Positions 1 through 11,785 of a DNA stretch of 64,000 nt are shown one piece after another; the stretch's first letter is position 1; each line of letters starts with the position of its first letter. The translations under genes were made by a program, and so were the position numbers. The notes beneath the pieces were generated by a model, which was not told the origin of the DNA, made no database searches, and was given only the letters and a program-made list of their open reading frames with translations. The DNA is from Platycnemis pennipes. Lineage: Eukaryota > Arthropoda > Insecta > Odonata > Platycnemididae. The stretch lies in assembly GCA_933228895.1 (NCBI GenBank), contig OW121852.1, positions 106,475,544 through 106,539,543 on the forward strand, in the 5' to 3' direction.

Positions 1-484
1 TTACTGATGAATATAAATACGTTTCAGGCATGAAAGCGAAAATTGCTCAGCAGGTTTATTCCCTTTATTCTCCATAAACGTAAAAAAGGTCATTATACCT
101 ATGTAAACAACGACAAGACTGAACAAAGTTCTTGTAAAATAAACTGCAAAAAGTAGTATTCTCAGTTATTATAATTAATGTTATACCTAATAAGGTAGGT
201 TATGGATATAGTCCTTAAACACAGCGCGGTACAATTATCTTTCAAATGATGTTCTCTTTTTTCATGATCTGCTCCTAATGGTTTTTTCTCTCATCATTCC
301 ATCCAAACAATCTATTCTCATCTTCCCTCATATCTACTATTCTTTCTAAACCATGTCGTTCAAAAAAATCCACGCACTTTACAAATCCTTTCATCCACTC
401 CTTGTCATTTCCTAATTTCATCATTCAAATTCCCTTCCACCTCAAAATGGGTGGTATGATAATCATGCAAGCGTAACCGTAGAA
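1..484. other. unassigned AT-rich stretch
   Basis: No gene recognised. The minus strand of about 240-460 can be read as a short open stretch rich in charged residues, possibly a fragment of a LINE coding region, but there is no diagnostic motif. Confidence 0.3.
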
Positions 485-950
485 GAGCTCAAATGGAAAT
501 CATTATCAGACGCAGGTTGAACTTCAAACTTAATCTCTTGATTGAACTCCAAGACTATATTTTAACGGGTGATGTTGAGTATTGCGAACTCCAACTGACT
601 ATGGTAGACAAAAACAAAATCATAGAAATTGATTGCCAAACCGAGAGGTTTTTAATATCTTTCTTTCCTCTTATTATTAGAGACATGGATAGCCGTGACT
701 ACATTTAATAATATATAAACGAGTTTATCAATAGGTAATCTAAAGTCCTTCTGCATATTTTTATACACACTTTTAGCTGACCCAACTAACAGCACGTTAT
801 TGCATATTTGCTATGCTCTTTAAATCATTTAAAAATGGTATTGTTCGAATGAAATGTAGCTGCAAATCCACTTTAATATGATAAATAGTATATGTATGGT
901 GAAGATTCACCTCCTTTGTGGTGGCTTGCAGGGTATTATGTAGATAGGGC
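485..950 (+). mobile_element. LINE-B copy, 5'-truncated 3' end
   Basis: The frame at 493-708 (71 codons) resembles the C-terminus of a Jockey/CR1-type non-LTR reverse transcriptase: a motif of the form RRLN-KLNLL, then KIIEID-TERF and FFPLIIRDM-S. The same order is seen in the copies at 4.9, 52.6 and 55.9 kb. After the stop comes a 3' UTR ending near 905-945 in the family's hallmark GGTGGCTTGCAGGGTATTAT segment and a TAGAT-type tail. The copy is an inactive fragment. The LINE-B grouping rests on comparing copies within this window; clade assignment is an inference. Confidence 0.65.
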
Positions 951-2224
951 CGCTACGTACAGATAAATCAAAATAAGATCAGGCCTCGATAATATAAGGC
1001 CTATATAATCGAACCCTCAGGTACAAAATATACCTTCACCACGAACTTGCCGAAGGCTTGAAGAAGAACATATAAGTAGACTAGATAAGGAATACTTAAA
1101 ACACCAAAGGATACCGTTCGTGAAAAGCGTTGAACTAACCAGAAATTTAATGCCTGGAATCTTCCCTTCTTTGATAATACCTGTAATAATACCTTTGTAT
1201 AATACCTGTACACATTTTTTCATGGTTGAATTGAATTAGTTGAAAACGATAAAGTGAAAAAGCAGAGGCGTTAACTTAGAATGGAGCCAAGCCTGTCTGG
1301 GGCTTAGGGTGACATGTTCCAGCAATTAAATCCTACTATCGGACTCGGATCGATCAAAATACCGTGAAAATGACAGTCTTATATCAGAATTTTTCAACTC
1401 ATGATAATAATTTTTGAAAACATCCATATTTTGATCATATTTTTTCCCGCTCTTTTCCCGATTTTATCCAGCTGGCCAAGGTCCAGATTTTGGCTAGAAA
1501 AATCAGTCAACACAATTGAAAATGTAAAACTTCTGTGGTTCTATCCCAAAATTAAAATCTGGTATTGAGTGTTTTCTTTTAGTCTATAGAGATTCGTGTT
1601 TCTTCGTAGCTTTCAGCAGGAAGGGGTCTTAAACCACAGCATTAGGAAAGGGAGTTATAATGTTCTAGGGCTTCTTTTTTGACTAACCTTCCTCTACTCA
1701 GAGCTATTTGAGGCAAAACGTGTGGAGACTGATAAACGGCGTGTTCTCACGTGACAACTCCCGTGCGATCCAAAAATGAAAGGTTTCCCTACACCTCATC
1801 CAAAGATGCGTTGACCGACAGTAGTAACTGAGCGAAATAATAATTTTATAATGATTACATTTCTATTAGGAAAACACGGGGGAAATTACATTAACTTCAT
1901 ACAAAATTGTATGCTAGTGTGGACCTCGAAAGACACCGTAATCGGATAAAAATTATGTTTATGATAACATTTACAGCACAATATGTTTTGAGTTTTGATC
2001 AACCTAATTAGTGGGGAAAATGTGCATATTACATCATTCCAATCCTTCTTAGATAATTGTATTGGAAAACGTTAAATATGAATGATCATGAGGTCAGGAG
2101 TTTCAATATATTCAAAGTAAACATACCCCGTTACCTACAGGGGTTAGTGGGTGTCGTTACTTTTATGTATTTATTAAGAACTAGTTTCTACATTACCCGC
2201 GATTCTGGTGATAGGATAACCACA
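951..2224. other. unassigned AT-rich stretch
   Basis: Stops in all frames and no recognisable coding or RNA gene. Two overlapping minus-strand frames near 1001-1223 are short and carry no known motif. Confidence 0.4.
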
Positions 2225-2340
2225 CTGTAAAAGACACTGTAGCCTAGTGGAAGGTCAACAGTGCAAGTTTGGTGATCTTCATACCCTGCCACATACCCTC
2301 GCGGTGGCTTGCAGGGTCTTGCATACATGTGGATGTAAAA
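2225..2340 (+). mobile_element. LINE-B 3' terminus
   Basis: Only the terminal part of LINE-B is present: the TTGGTGATCTTCA segment, then CCCTGCCAC and the facing GTGGCTTGCAGGG that form the family's 3' hairpin, then a short tail. Immediately upstream (about 2238-2252) is a TAGCCTAGTGGAAGG string that resembles a Pol III A box. This could be a SINE sharing the LINE tail, but no B box is seen. Confidence 0.6.
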
Positions 2341-2599
2341 CCTTCAAATGTTTCTAGTATTACCTTCTTATGTATATTTCACACGAAACATAGAATTATT
2401 AAGGGAAGTAAAAACACTACTCACTGGACCACCGCTCCATTTTTGTCTCTCGCCAGTTTAAAATGCTACCTTCTCTATCCTTCGTCCACGACTCATATTT
2501 TGCAAGATGAATGCTTGGAACTCGAGCGTAACTAATCACTATGATGCCTAGATATTTGTACTTAGCTTGTTATTAATCACCGCGTATAAAATCTTCTTG

Positions 2600-3290
2600 A
2601 ATGCTACCATGCTCCGGAAAAAAGAGGTGGTCCCTTCTCTTACCTACGCGAGGAGGGCAGCCTACACGTTAGTGCTACCCTTAGCGCTTAGCCTAAGGAC
2701 TCTCCGGTGACGATGGAAGGGGTTAAATCGCAAATGACCGCATTCGCTGCGGTAGCGATAGCCTTGGAGCAGAGAATGCCACGGGCGCGGAGGAGATTCT
2801 AGGTCGGGCCGCAAATTTCATTACGGGGCGCCAATCTCTTCCCTTAAGGTGTAAAAGGCTGTTTGCCTATAAATCCTAATCACCACATCGTTCACCGAGT
2901 AGGACTGTCTGGTTGATGAGGGTAGATCTCACCAGGCATTAGGTCCGACTGAGAGTGTAATTCACACATGCCTATCAGGATAGGGTAGGAACAGTTCTTT
3001 CACCTGTGGTAGCTGGCAAAGCTGGCACTCAGAAAATCACCCAGCAGTTTAATTAAATACTTCCAAAGGACTGGTTAAGAGTGGTCTAATGCCCCTTTCG
3101 TTAGGAATGGGCTCATTCCGGCGCCGGGTTCCCCTACAACCTTCCCCGTCACCCAAAGAAGTCCAACCAACGAAACTAGCCTCCTCTCCTGTCGTAAATG
3201 GCTTCAGCTGTCGGTAGCCATCCCTGACAGCAACGAAGAGAAACATGCAAATGAATGTACTGCGAGAGCCGTTGTCATCTCTCAACAAAC
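2600..3290. other. GC-rich block of unknown nature
   Basis: This 0.7 kb block is clearly more GC-rich than its AT-rich flanks. It has a 79-codon minus-strand frame (3049-3288) with no recognisable motif. It could be a transposon 5' UTR or an old CpG-rich host element. No function assigned. Confidence 0.3.
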
Positions 3291-3299
3291 TTCACTATG

Positions 3300-4535
3300 T
3301 AATGAAACTGATATTTTTGTTCAGTATTTGGGAACCAACCAATTTCCTTCTTTTCACCGAGAAAAATTGTTTTCCATTTTCGTGTGATTATCCGAATTCC
3401 CACATTTTTATTTCGCCACACATATATTTCAACATAAAATTCATTTAGCATTCATATTCCTGATTTTTAATACCGCAGTCCTTCAAGGATTTTGCATTAA
3501 ATAGCCCTTCGCAGTTCGAGCTATAGTCATAGATACAGCTTTGAACTTGTATCTTCAGGAATTTTATACAAATTTTAGCTTACTACGACGTATCTGCGGA
3601 ATGTGTTTATTCACTGTGACCAAGAAACTGTGTATTTCGAAAGAAGAATCGCAATTTCCATATTACTCCATCCTCGAGTAAGGCATCTTCATCCTACCTA
3701 CGCGAAGGCATCCCCTAAAAACCCTAATTATAGCTCACACTTTTGGCGAATATTTTTTTAACCTCTATCGCGCAACGATCACTCTTTACAATCAAAGAAC
3801 CTTGGCATTAATCATCTGCGTATGATGATTATCATTTCCGTGGGAGCGAACAAAAAAGTTTGTGTTTTTCACCAACCAATCGACACACTAACTTCAAAGA
3901 GAGTGTGCTTCAAAGAGCCTTGCTCACCTATTTACCACTATCAACGGCGGATATTAATGTATATTAACTTTGCGGAAAACTATTATGCAGCAAGCTTGAC
4001 AATGATGGAGGTGACTCATCAAATATCGGGGCTTGTTAGACCCAATTTCATCCGGCACTGGCGTTACTTTTTATGCGCGCGAGGTTGTATTCAGTCCATT
4101 CCACTGGACATGACTTCATGAGATTGCAGATAAAAGGGAAACACTAACTATAATGAACTAAGTACTTCTTAATGGAACTATGCTCACGCTCTTTATATAG
4201 GTAGTTGAAAAGCTTGTGTTTCTGTCCTTGATCCTTCTCTCCCAACGTTTCTCATTCAATCACCAATCGCGGCACACTTGAATTCACCACGATGTTAGCT
4301 GAGGCCATACCAAGTAGAAGTAGCTCTATAAACTGCAATTGGAGTAATTTTAAGAACAAGTGATGTTTTACAAGAGATGCGACAAATGGTAGTTACGTCT
4401 AAACCTAAAAAAGGTTGTAGTTATTAATTTTTGGAGGAGGAATAATTCGTTAGCGCGGTCTTAAACTGTAAGTAAAACTACAATTGAAAGCGTAGAACCC
4501 ATGAGGTACTCAGGTGTTACAATTCCTTTTACTCT
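3300..4535. other. unassigned stretch
   Basis: One 99-codon plus-strand frame (3822-4121) has no family motif and no convincing splice context. Nothing else is recognised. Confidence 0.35.
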
Positions 4536-4539
4536 TAAA

Positions 4540-5275
4540 ATATGTACATGTGGGGATGAAAAATCAGGGAAATATGCGGCCAAGCCAAGAGAAAGCTAGG
4601 ATTTATCAATAGGGTACAAGGTAAATGTGACGAGAGGACAAAGGAGTAATGTTACTTGTCATTAGTCAGGCCTCCTCTAGAATAAGTAGCCAGTGTTCAG
4701 AATCCGATTTAATTAGGTTTGATCAGAGAACTAGACAGTGTGCAGCATAGAGCAGCTAGGTTTGTTAAAAGGTGTTCGGCAATGTTGTTAGTTGTTGTTA
4801 GTTAGGTGATAGGTTTAGCCGTACATCAAAATCAATAGAAGAATTACGTTGGGCTCCATTATCAGATCGTAGGTTAAAGTACAGATTAAATCTTCTGCAG
4901 AAATTTAAAAAGGATAGCTTTACTGAAGATGTTAGATATATTTTAAGAACCTCTTGAGTATTATGCTAGATTTGACCAGTTAAATAAGATTATGGAGATA
5001 GACCTTCGTACCGAAAGATTGAAAATCTCATTTTTCTGTACCAATAGAGATCATAGGCAGCATAGCAAACGGAGAGGTATATGACATATTGTTAGAGAAG
5101 TCTTAAGCGGTAGCTCTTATTGTTAGTTGCATGGTTAGCATTGCATGGTATCTATTAGTTGCATGGCCGGATAGCTTGGTAGTTTTGTTTGAATGCAAAT
5201 GGTGCATGTTAGGTGATCTTCACCCCAACGCGGTACCCCTCGCAGGGTATTACGTATGTAGATTTAGATGAAGTT
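4540..5275 (+). mobile_element. LINE-B copy with RT C-terminus and 3' UTR
   Basis: The longest 5' extent of LINE-B here, matching the copy at 55.6-56.3 kb. In broken frames it carries the RT tail motifs ELDSVQHRAARFVKR (near 4725), SDRRLKYRLNLLQKF (near 4865) and the KIMEIDLRTERLK segment (near 4990). The 3' UTR runs to the GTGATCTTCACCCC segment at 5213 and a GTAGATTTAGATG tail. The terminal hairpin is damaged here because part of the loop is lost. Stops and frameshifts make it a fossil. Confidence 0.7.
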
Positions 5276-5418
5276 TTTATTTTAAAACATAGTGGATTTT
5301 TTTATTTCTCGGTCTGTACATGTCCAACTACCATATTTTGCTGCGGGTGTTTACTTTGTTGATCTGTCAGTTATACGTGTTTTGGTGAGCTCGATGGTTT
5401 TTATCATTCGTGGAAAAA

Positions 5419-6370
5419 ATGGAACAAAGAATTTGCGTTAAATTTTGCAATGAGCATGGAATAAATTTCAGCACCATATTGGAAATGTCGAATGTTGTAT
5501 TTGCGTGTCTGCTAAGAATAGATGAACCGTGTACCAGTGGAAAAATTAACAAATGGTCATAAAGGCCAAAGGTGATGAGTGTCCTGGACCTCCCTGCATG
5601 TTAATTACCGACGACAACTTCGACAAAATGAAGAAAATGAAAATGGATAATCACTGAATCCCTGTTAACGAGTTTTCATTTGTCTCATGACAAACTATTT
5701 TCTGAGTATTGAGCATTAGACTGGTGGCAGAAAATGTTCGGAAATTGTTGAATTTCGACTAAAAATAGTGCATAGCCTTTTTGCATGCTTACATGAAACT
5801 TAAAATTCCCAAAAATAGTGTAGATTGTTCAGGAATTGCTGGTTGAATTCAAAGTCAATCCTTATTCGCTTAAAACAGGTTTTAAGTGTAAATAAAATAT
5901 GGATATTGGGATATAACGTTGAAACTCAGTTCCAAACGTCTCAACGAAAGCTTTCCGAGTGCCAAGCTCGAAAAAAGCTTGTCAATTTTGATCCAATGTT
6001 AAGGTTTCACTCATTTTTTTTTGCTCAACTGAGCATGTTATCATGAATTCTTGTCAACAGGTTGTGCGGTCAATAAAGAAAACTATCCGGAAGTTATAAA
6101 CCGTTCACATGAAGCAATTCAACGAAAACACCCGGAATGCCGGCGAAACAACTCTTGACAATTGCACCACGATAATGCACCCACTCACAGTTCACTTATT
6201 TTTCACTAATTTACTGCCAAACGATACCGTTAGGATGTTTCAGCTTCCATATTAGCCGGGATTGACCTTGGCAATTTATTCCTATTCCCGAGACGAAATA
6301 AAAAAGCACGAAAGTTCTATGCTTTGCCAACATTGAAGAAATCGAGACAGAATCTCTGAAGGAACAGAAC
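5419..6370 (+). pseudogene. dead mariner-family transposase
   Basis: Decayed mariner (IS630-Tc1-mariner, DD34D) transposase, readable over its full length in shifting frames. It starts at 5419 with MEQRICVKFCNEHG, typical of the N-terminal helix-turn-helix region. The frame at 5825-6046 contains IWILGYNVETQFQTSQRK, matching the family's W-GYDVET-Q-SQWK block. Near 6150 is LHHDNAPTHSSL, which keeps the second catalytic Asp. The first catalytic Asp (family GDESW) reads as Asn near 5890, and the third (family CDFFLFP) also reads as Asn near 6270. With several stops and these substitutions it cannot be active. Terminal inverted repeats were not located. Confidence 0.8.
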
Positions 6371-7540
6371 AGTATACCGTAAACTGAGTTATAGAAGTGC
6401 TGCTAAGATCCATAAAACGCTAGCACAAGTGTTACATACCTGGTGTGTACTACTTTGGAGGGGATAAAATTAATATTCAAGAATAAAAAAATATTTTCAG
6501 AGGAAAACGAAATTTCCACGTATTTCTTCGCCAAACTTCGTAATCGTATGAGTAAAATGATAGTTTGAAGCTGTTTCTGAAAATTCCAAAAAATAGTAAG
6601 ATGAAAAACACAGAGGAAAAAAGTATCTAGCGTGACCGGAATTTGCAACCGGATTTCCTGGATTCTGGTGTTAGAGGTTTTAAATACATAAGCTACCAGG
6701 AAGATATTTCTTTCCTATAGATGTTTAGATGCCTTAAAATAGTTGGGTGTTGTGACAAATTGCCGTACGTGCAATGTCACGATGCAGCCGTGATTATATT
6801 CACTGCGCTATCCTGGCCAAGGTTGGTTTTTTTTCGCCATGGAAATCTAGCTATTGTGTATATCAGCGGGAATCTCCTGTAAGGTTTTTCATGGCCATTT
6901 TACAATCCTTGAATATTAAATGCTAAAAATAAATTGAAATCTTAACAGCGTAATTGAAGCCACGTACAATGGCTAGACAACAACAATAAAATCAAGGAGA
7001 TAGTTGGAACAGAGCAGTTTAAACTGCCATTTTGTTCCAAATACTATTATTAATATTAATTGGTATATCGTAGTTAAGAGGGAGTTCAAAGGAATACGCA
7101 ATGTAGGTTTTAGGCCTTTTTGCATGCTTACACGAAACTTAAAATTCCCAAAAACTTTACTGTATCTCGCTTGCCTTGGTGGGAGTTGTCGATATTCGCT
7201 TCTGTAATGAAAGACTTTGCATCCTTCAAAAGATTTCTTTGACATAACCATGACCCCAGATATCCGAATGTGTTAATGAACTCGCCGTGTTTTCAAATTT
7301 ACTTGTGGAAGATTATCATATCTATTATTTCATAAATGAACTCCAAATGCTCAATACATGACTTAAATACTTGCAGGCGTAATTTATAATTGGCTTTTAA
7401 GCCAAAAATATTTATATAACATTAAAACAGTGTCTAGCCCACTTTCTCATAGTTCAAGATATTTTCATATTCCTATGCGTTGCAATTTTGCATGATTAAG
7501 GAAAAACGCAATTAGTTATTTTTAATAAAAGGGACACTAG
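6371..7540. other. unassigned stretch with a duplicated segment
   Basis: No gene seen. Positions 7117-7155 carry a segment (CTTTTTGCATGCTTACA followed by GAAACTTAAAATTCCC) that also occurs at 5777-5820 inside the mariner relic. This suggests a small repeat present twice. Confidence 0.4.
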
Positions 7541-7565
7541 TTACCTCTGGCAATAGATTTTTATT

Positions 7566-7748
7566 GGTGGAAATAACAAATTTGCAAACTTCACTTTATA
7601 AATTTATTCACGACCCGGGTTTCAACACATTGTTTCATCTTCAGGTCGATAATGACACAATGACATCTCCTTAAGATGACACAATGTGTTGAAACCCGGG
7701 TCGTGAATAAATTTATTAAGTAAAGTTTGCAAGTTTGTTATTTCCACC
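7566..7748. repeat. foldback repeat, Penelope-type terminus with hammerhead-like cores
   Basis: Two arms of about 70 bp (about 7566-7638 and 7678-7748) are near-perfect inverted copies around a roughly 40 bp spacer. Each arm reads toward GTTGAAACCCGGGTCGTGAA. Read on the minus strand, the left arm contains CTGAAGA, then a short self-complementary segment, then GAAA, then CCCGGG, then TC. That order fits a hammerhead core (CUGANGA, stem II, GAAA, short stem III, UH). The right arm, on the plus strand, has CTTAAGA, one change from the core. Penelope-like elements are known to carry hammerhead motifs in their terminal repeats. Assignment of this repeat to that class is inference. Confidence 0.6.
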
Positions 7749-7930
7749 ATGGAAAAATTTCACAAAGTTACCCCTGAATCCGTTCGTTTTCTCAAAAGTG
7801 CCAGATTTTTATTGATTAAACTGGATATAAATCTGTATGCAAAACTCGCAGTTACGAGTATTGTGCTCCTGGAATCATGGAACAAAAACATTTCAATGAT
7901 AAATTACGAGAGGAATGGATAATATCTCAC

Positions 7931-8125
7931 CATGTTCCACACAGTCAAGTACTGCCACCAGTTGTACTTGAGGTCAGGCATGTTCATGCTCATCTTGGAC
8001 GGGATATTCATCTGCATCCAGTAGACCACCACGAACATGTAGTACCCCGCGGTTGCGATGTGGAAGATCCTGGGCATCATATCCGAGATACGATCCATGA
8101 TCTTGGCGAAGGAATCACTCCCCAT
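7931..8125 (-). CDS. first coding exon of an AIG1/FAR-17a-like membrane protein
   Basis: A minus-strand exon of 65 codons in phase 0, from a Met at 8125 to a splice donor (ATG followed by GTGAGA, intron starting at 7930). The protein has a first membrane-spanning stretch (FHIATAGYYMFVVVYWMQM), a short polar loop, then YNWWQYLTVWNM, the W-YLT-WN pattern found early in androgen-induced gene 1/ADTRP proteins. These are multi-pass membrane hydrolases of fatty-acid esters of hydroxy fatty acids. The Met at 8125 is chosen for its GCCATGG context. An in-frame Met at 8227 would add 34 residues and cannot be excluded. Downstream exons, which should lie at lower coordinates, were not recognised, so the gene is partial here. 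Family assignment is from pattern memory. Confidence 0.6.
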
Positions 8126-8500
8126 GGCGTACGGCATGCCTTCTGGCTTGGAGAACAGGGGGTGGGAGGAACTCAAGCCGTCCGCGGGTAAGACTGCTGT
8201 TGCTGCTTCGGTGCCCCGCGGACGCATGAATGTGACGAACGCCTGGCGCCTGGGTTTAGCGGTCGCGAAGCCTCGCAGGTGTCTCCCGTAGCGGCAAGGA
8301 GGTGGGAGTGTATGGAAGTGGGGAGAGGGGGGTCACGTGGAGGTGCGGTAGGAGACCACCAGTCACCAAGGGCGAAGGCAAAGAATGGACTGTTCAGGTC
8401 GTTTCATAATCAGCCTCATGCGCTGGTGATAATCAGGCGAAAAGCATACCGACCAGGGCCAGAAAAAAAATTTGCCAGTGTTGATGACTCGCTCTGAGCG
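8126..8500 (-). promoter_or_regulatory. CpG-rich upstream region of the AIG1-like exon
   Basis: The 375 bp upstream of the exon are much richer in GC and CpG than the surrounding sequence (for example around 8205-8280). This fits a CpG-rich promoter and 5' UTR. No TATA box or initiator was pinned down. Confidence 0.4.
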
Positions 8501-9049
8501 CCCATAGAAGAGGCGTGACGTTGTAATCATTCTTTGGCATGCAAATCGCTCTCAACGGCTACGAAGGAAATATCTCGAATATAACTAGTTGCCATCTGCC
8601 ATAAAACATTCAGGGAGCAATCACTTTGGAAGTCTGGAGATAAAAATTTAGTAATAAGTGATAAAAATAATGCTCATATTTCATCGAAGGGATGAGATAT
8701 TAAGCCACTTTAACTTTTTCTTGTTTTTGCATTCCCATGTTAACATAAGAGCTGTAAAAAAAAAATATTTCCTTGATAGCTTTGTCTCTGAATTATACCA
8801 CTTCCTCCTTGCGTAAAATATCAGGATAAAGTTCTTCGAAAGAAAATGCACCAGTGTTGGTCAACGGATCGCATTTTATGCATGCCCATCACAAAAAGTA
8901 CAGAGTCAGACATTGCTTGATCAACAGCAGGGTTTCTTACATGAGAATTCATTCACTTGATCTCATCCTTTGAGCACCCTGAAAATCATTACTGCACATA
9001 TACACTTTTGGTCGCAACTTAGGTCCCAATAGATTTGAAGGTGATAAAA
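8501..9049. other. unassigned AT-rich stretch
   Basis: Nothing recognised on either strand. Confidence 0.4.
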
Positions 9050-9330
9050 AATGCACCTATAGTAGTTAACATTGTCGAGGTATTCATGAATTCACGGTCA
9101 AGGCACTCTCTAAAACAGTTTCATTCCCTCAACATTCCGCAATTTATTGCTCAAACTCACCATCACAATGTACCATCTATCTTCCGGATTTCAGTCCATG
9201 CAAATACTTCGAAATGAAGACAAAATTTGGTGTTTTGAAGCTGATACTAATTTCTGAAAACTTGTATGTCATTTAAAATTACTGGATCATTCATAGATTG
9301 TTTAACACGAAAAAATAAAACCATTACGGA
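9050..9330 (+). pseudogene. short mariner transposase relic
   Basis: Near 9175 one frame reads YLPDFSPCKYFEMKTKFG, recognisable as the mariner block YSPDLSPCD-F around the third catalytic Asp. Here the Asp is Lys. Upstream about 40 residues resemble the stretch between the second and third catalytic residues. Only the C-terminal third of the transposase is present and frames are broken. It is distinct from the copy at 5.4 kb. Confidence 0.5.
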
Positions 9331-11690
9331 GTTTTCTTTTTTTTTGGTAGAAAAATCTACAATTAGTATCCAAGCTTGGTGATAAATTTATTCTACGTTC
9401 TCTTGTCTCTCTGTAAATGTGCTGGATGAAATAAAATTCAAAGTACGTATGGTGACCAATTTCTACATCGTGATGTTATCTTCGAAGAAAGAAAACAGAA
9501 TGAGGAAATTAATTGCAAGTTTGATAATGTCGCTGACAACCTACACGGAGCTGAAGTAAAATAAATCCGTGCGTTGAATAACACCAGAGGAAAATAATCC
9601 CTGGACTGGGAATTGAAACACAGATCTTTAATTTTCCGGAAAAATGCGCAGAGTACCACTCTTGAATTCCTAATCCTTCTGATAATTTTTAGGTGAATCT
9701 ATAATGACTATATCTCATCCGCCATTACAGTCCACCAAGGATGGCAGTTTCCATTCCAATAAATAAATACTGTCCTGTAAATTTATTTAACAAATTACGA
9801 AGCATTTCCTCTCTCATCTGTCATTTTACCGTACTCTTAAATTGAACTTGAGCTTTGAGACACGTCAAATTTAGTAAATTAGTTCAGCAAGCTGAACAAA
9901 GTTATTTTATTGTAACAATGATTGATCTGTGTCACAAATGTTTGCCGAAATACCGGAACAAGGGCTTCAAAAAATCCATTTACAAGAGGACAAATACTAT
10001 TTACTGTCGCAAAGGTTGATTAGCCACTTTACATAGGTTCCAAAGGCAATTTTCAATGCATTTCTTGCCCTCTGAAGCAGCACAGAAAGATCTTAAAGTG
10101 AGTGGGGATTCAGAAGAAGGTAATAATGATGATATTAAAACTCTAAGAAAGCTTAGATGACGATACCATCTCCCTCGACTTACCAAATATAATGGCAAAA
10201 AGAAAAGCACTATTTGAGAAAAAATATATGTGAATTGCGTGGGAGAAACCGTCAGAAATCAGGAAAGGAGGAAAACAGCACACCCTCAGGACTCATTATC
10301 ATTTATAGTGTGAATTCAATGAATGATCCAAATAAATCTCACAGATGGATCAACATGATATCTATATAATTTAGCTACCATTCGCAGATTCTGTAGAGAA
10401 ATAAACCTTCATGTATTTACCAGCATTCAACCTTTCTGCACTTAATAACACAGTTTTAAAAATATTGGCTCTAAGTCATGATTATGTATAGTATAGCACA
10501 AAGTCTCTTTTTTAATGGCACAAATCCTCTCAATTTTCTGAAAATACCAAATGGAAGATGTAAACTTTTCCTGAGGAGGCAGGCAAGTAGCAAGGGGGGG
10601 GCTTCTGGGAAATTTTTTCCCAATAATTCGGTTGTTCTGATTTTAGCAGTGAACTTTACCAGTGAGAATAGATAAGTATGGGCACTGTAAAAGTAAATAC
10701 CAAGCACTTAAAATTAAGGGAAGAGCTTTGTAACATGTCGGCACCGAATGGGCAAGGCTGATTTGTTTCAAGTTACGCAAGACTTAGCCCCCCCCCCGAA
10801 GCAAATTTCTGGCTACGTACCTGTGAGGGGGTATAATGCATAGACATGAATGCCAGTTTCCGTCTTTTCAGTTATCAAATGACTGCGATTACTGCGCGTT
10901 ATTTGATGAGTATGGTGGTACAAGCATTATTTCTTAGTAACTAACCATAAAACGCAGTTGTTTCTTTGGAAGAAGAACAGTTTATTCAGTTGGTGATTTT
11001 CTGCCAATATCGCTTCGAATTGTTGAAAGGAAACTGAAAAGAAACTATCACATTGTGTAATTTAAGAGGTTGATACATATACAATTTCAATGCTCTCTAC
11101 CGTCCTTCACCACACGATGAGTGTCATCTCTATTTGAATGTTTATGGATTTTTGTAGAAATCGAAAGGTCTTTCGCTAAGCTTAAGTTTTTCTCTCAGTC
11201 AAAGAGAGTTCAACCTCCAAGGGTTCTCGGATCAAGGTGATTTGTCCATTACGTAAGCTGAACATATAATGCCATTAGCGGCATGTCACGCATTGAGTCC
11301 GTAACCGTCCACATTGTGATCCGAAGGGACTGAGTTTTGCTGGATTCTGAAATGTGTCAATCCATACTATTTGTATTGACATCTAGGAAGCGTCTTAATC
11401 CAATGTACTTACTACTGTGGAGCTTGTTCCATGTCTTCCGTACGAGAATTCTTTTCCTTTGCCACTATTCCCATTTACTCTTCCTTCGACGACTGTCTTC
11501 GTCGGAACATCACGCCTGACGTAGTGCCTATCAGGTAAGGAAGAGTCCTCACACAAGCGGCAAAGAGCTAAGGCGTATGGTTCCCAATAAGAGCCAAAGC
11601 GCTTATTCTACAAAACTCTAATGCTTCTCCTCGATTTCGTGAAATAATTGGTGACTAGTGACTACCCCACTCCATGGTAGTGAGTGTAAG
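9331..11690. other. unassigned stretch with G-run inverted pair
   Basis: No gene recognised. At 10577-10608 an AGTAGCAAGGGGGGGGC string faces a C-run followed by GGCTACGTACCTG at 10786-10822 in inverted orientation. Together they may be the ends of a roughly 250 bp transposon relic. A plus-strand frame near 10045-10160 rich in Asp, Glu and Lys has no recognised family. Confidence 0.3.
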
Positions 11691-11694
11691 TTCA

Positions 11695-11785
11695 ATTCTC
11701 TTTTCATTTGTAATGCATGTCTGGTGATGTCTCACCCCCTGCCACACACCTTCGCGATGAATTGCGGGAATTTATGAGATAATAA
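11695..11785 (+). mobile_element. LINE-B 3' terminus, degraded
   Basis: Contains GGTGATGTCTCACCCCCTGC and the CACACACC part of the family hairpin. The 3' side is decayed (GATGAATTGCGGGA instead of GGTGGCTTGCAGGG). Confidence 0.55.

Noticed and set aside
10572..10822. Inverted G-run and C-run pair as a transposon
   Set aside because: Match outside the homopolymer runs is weak and no target duplication was found.
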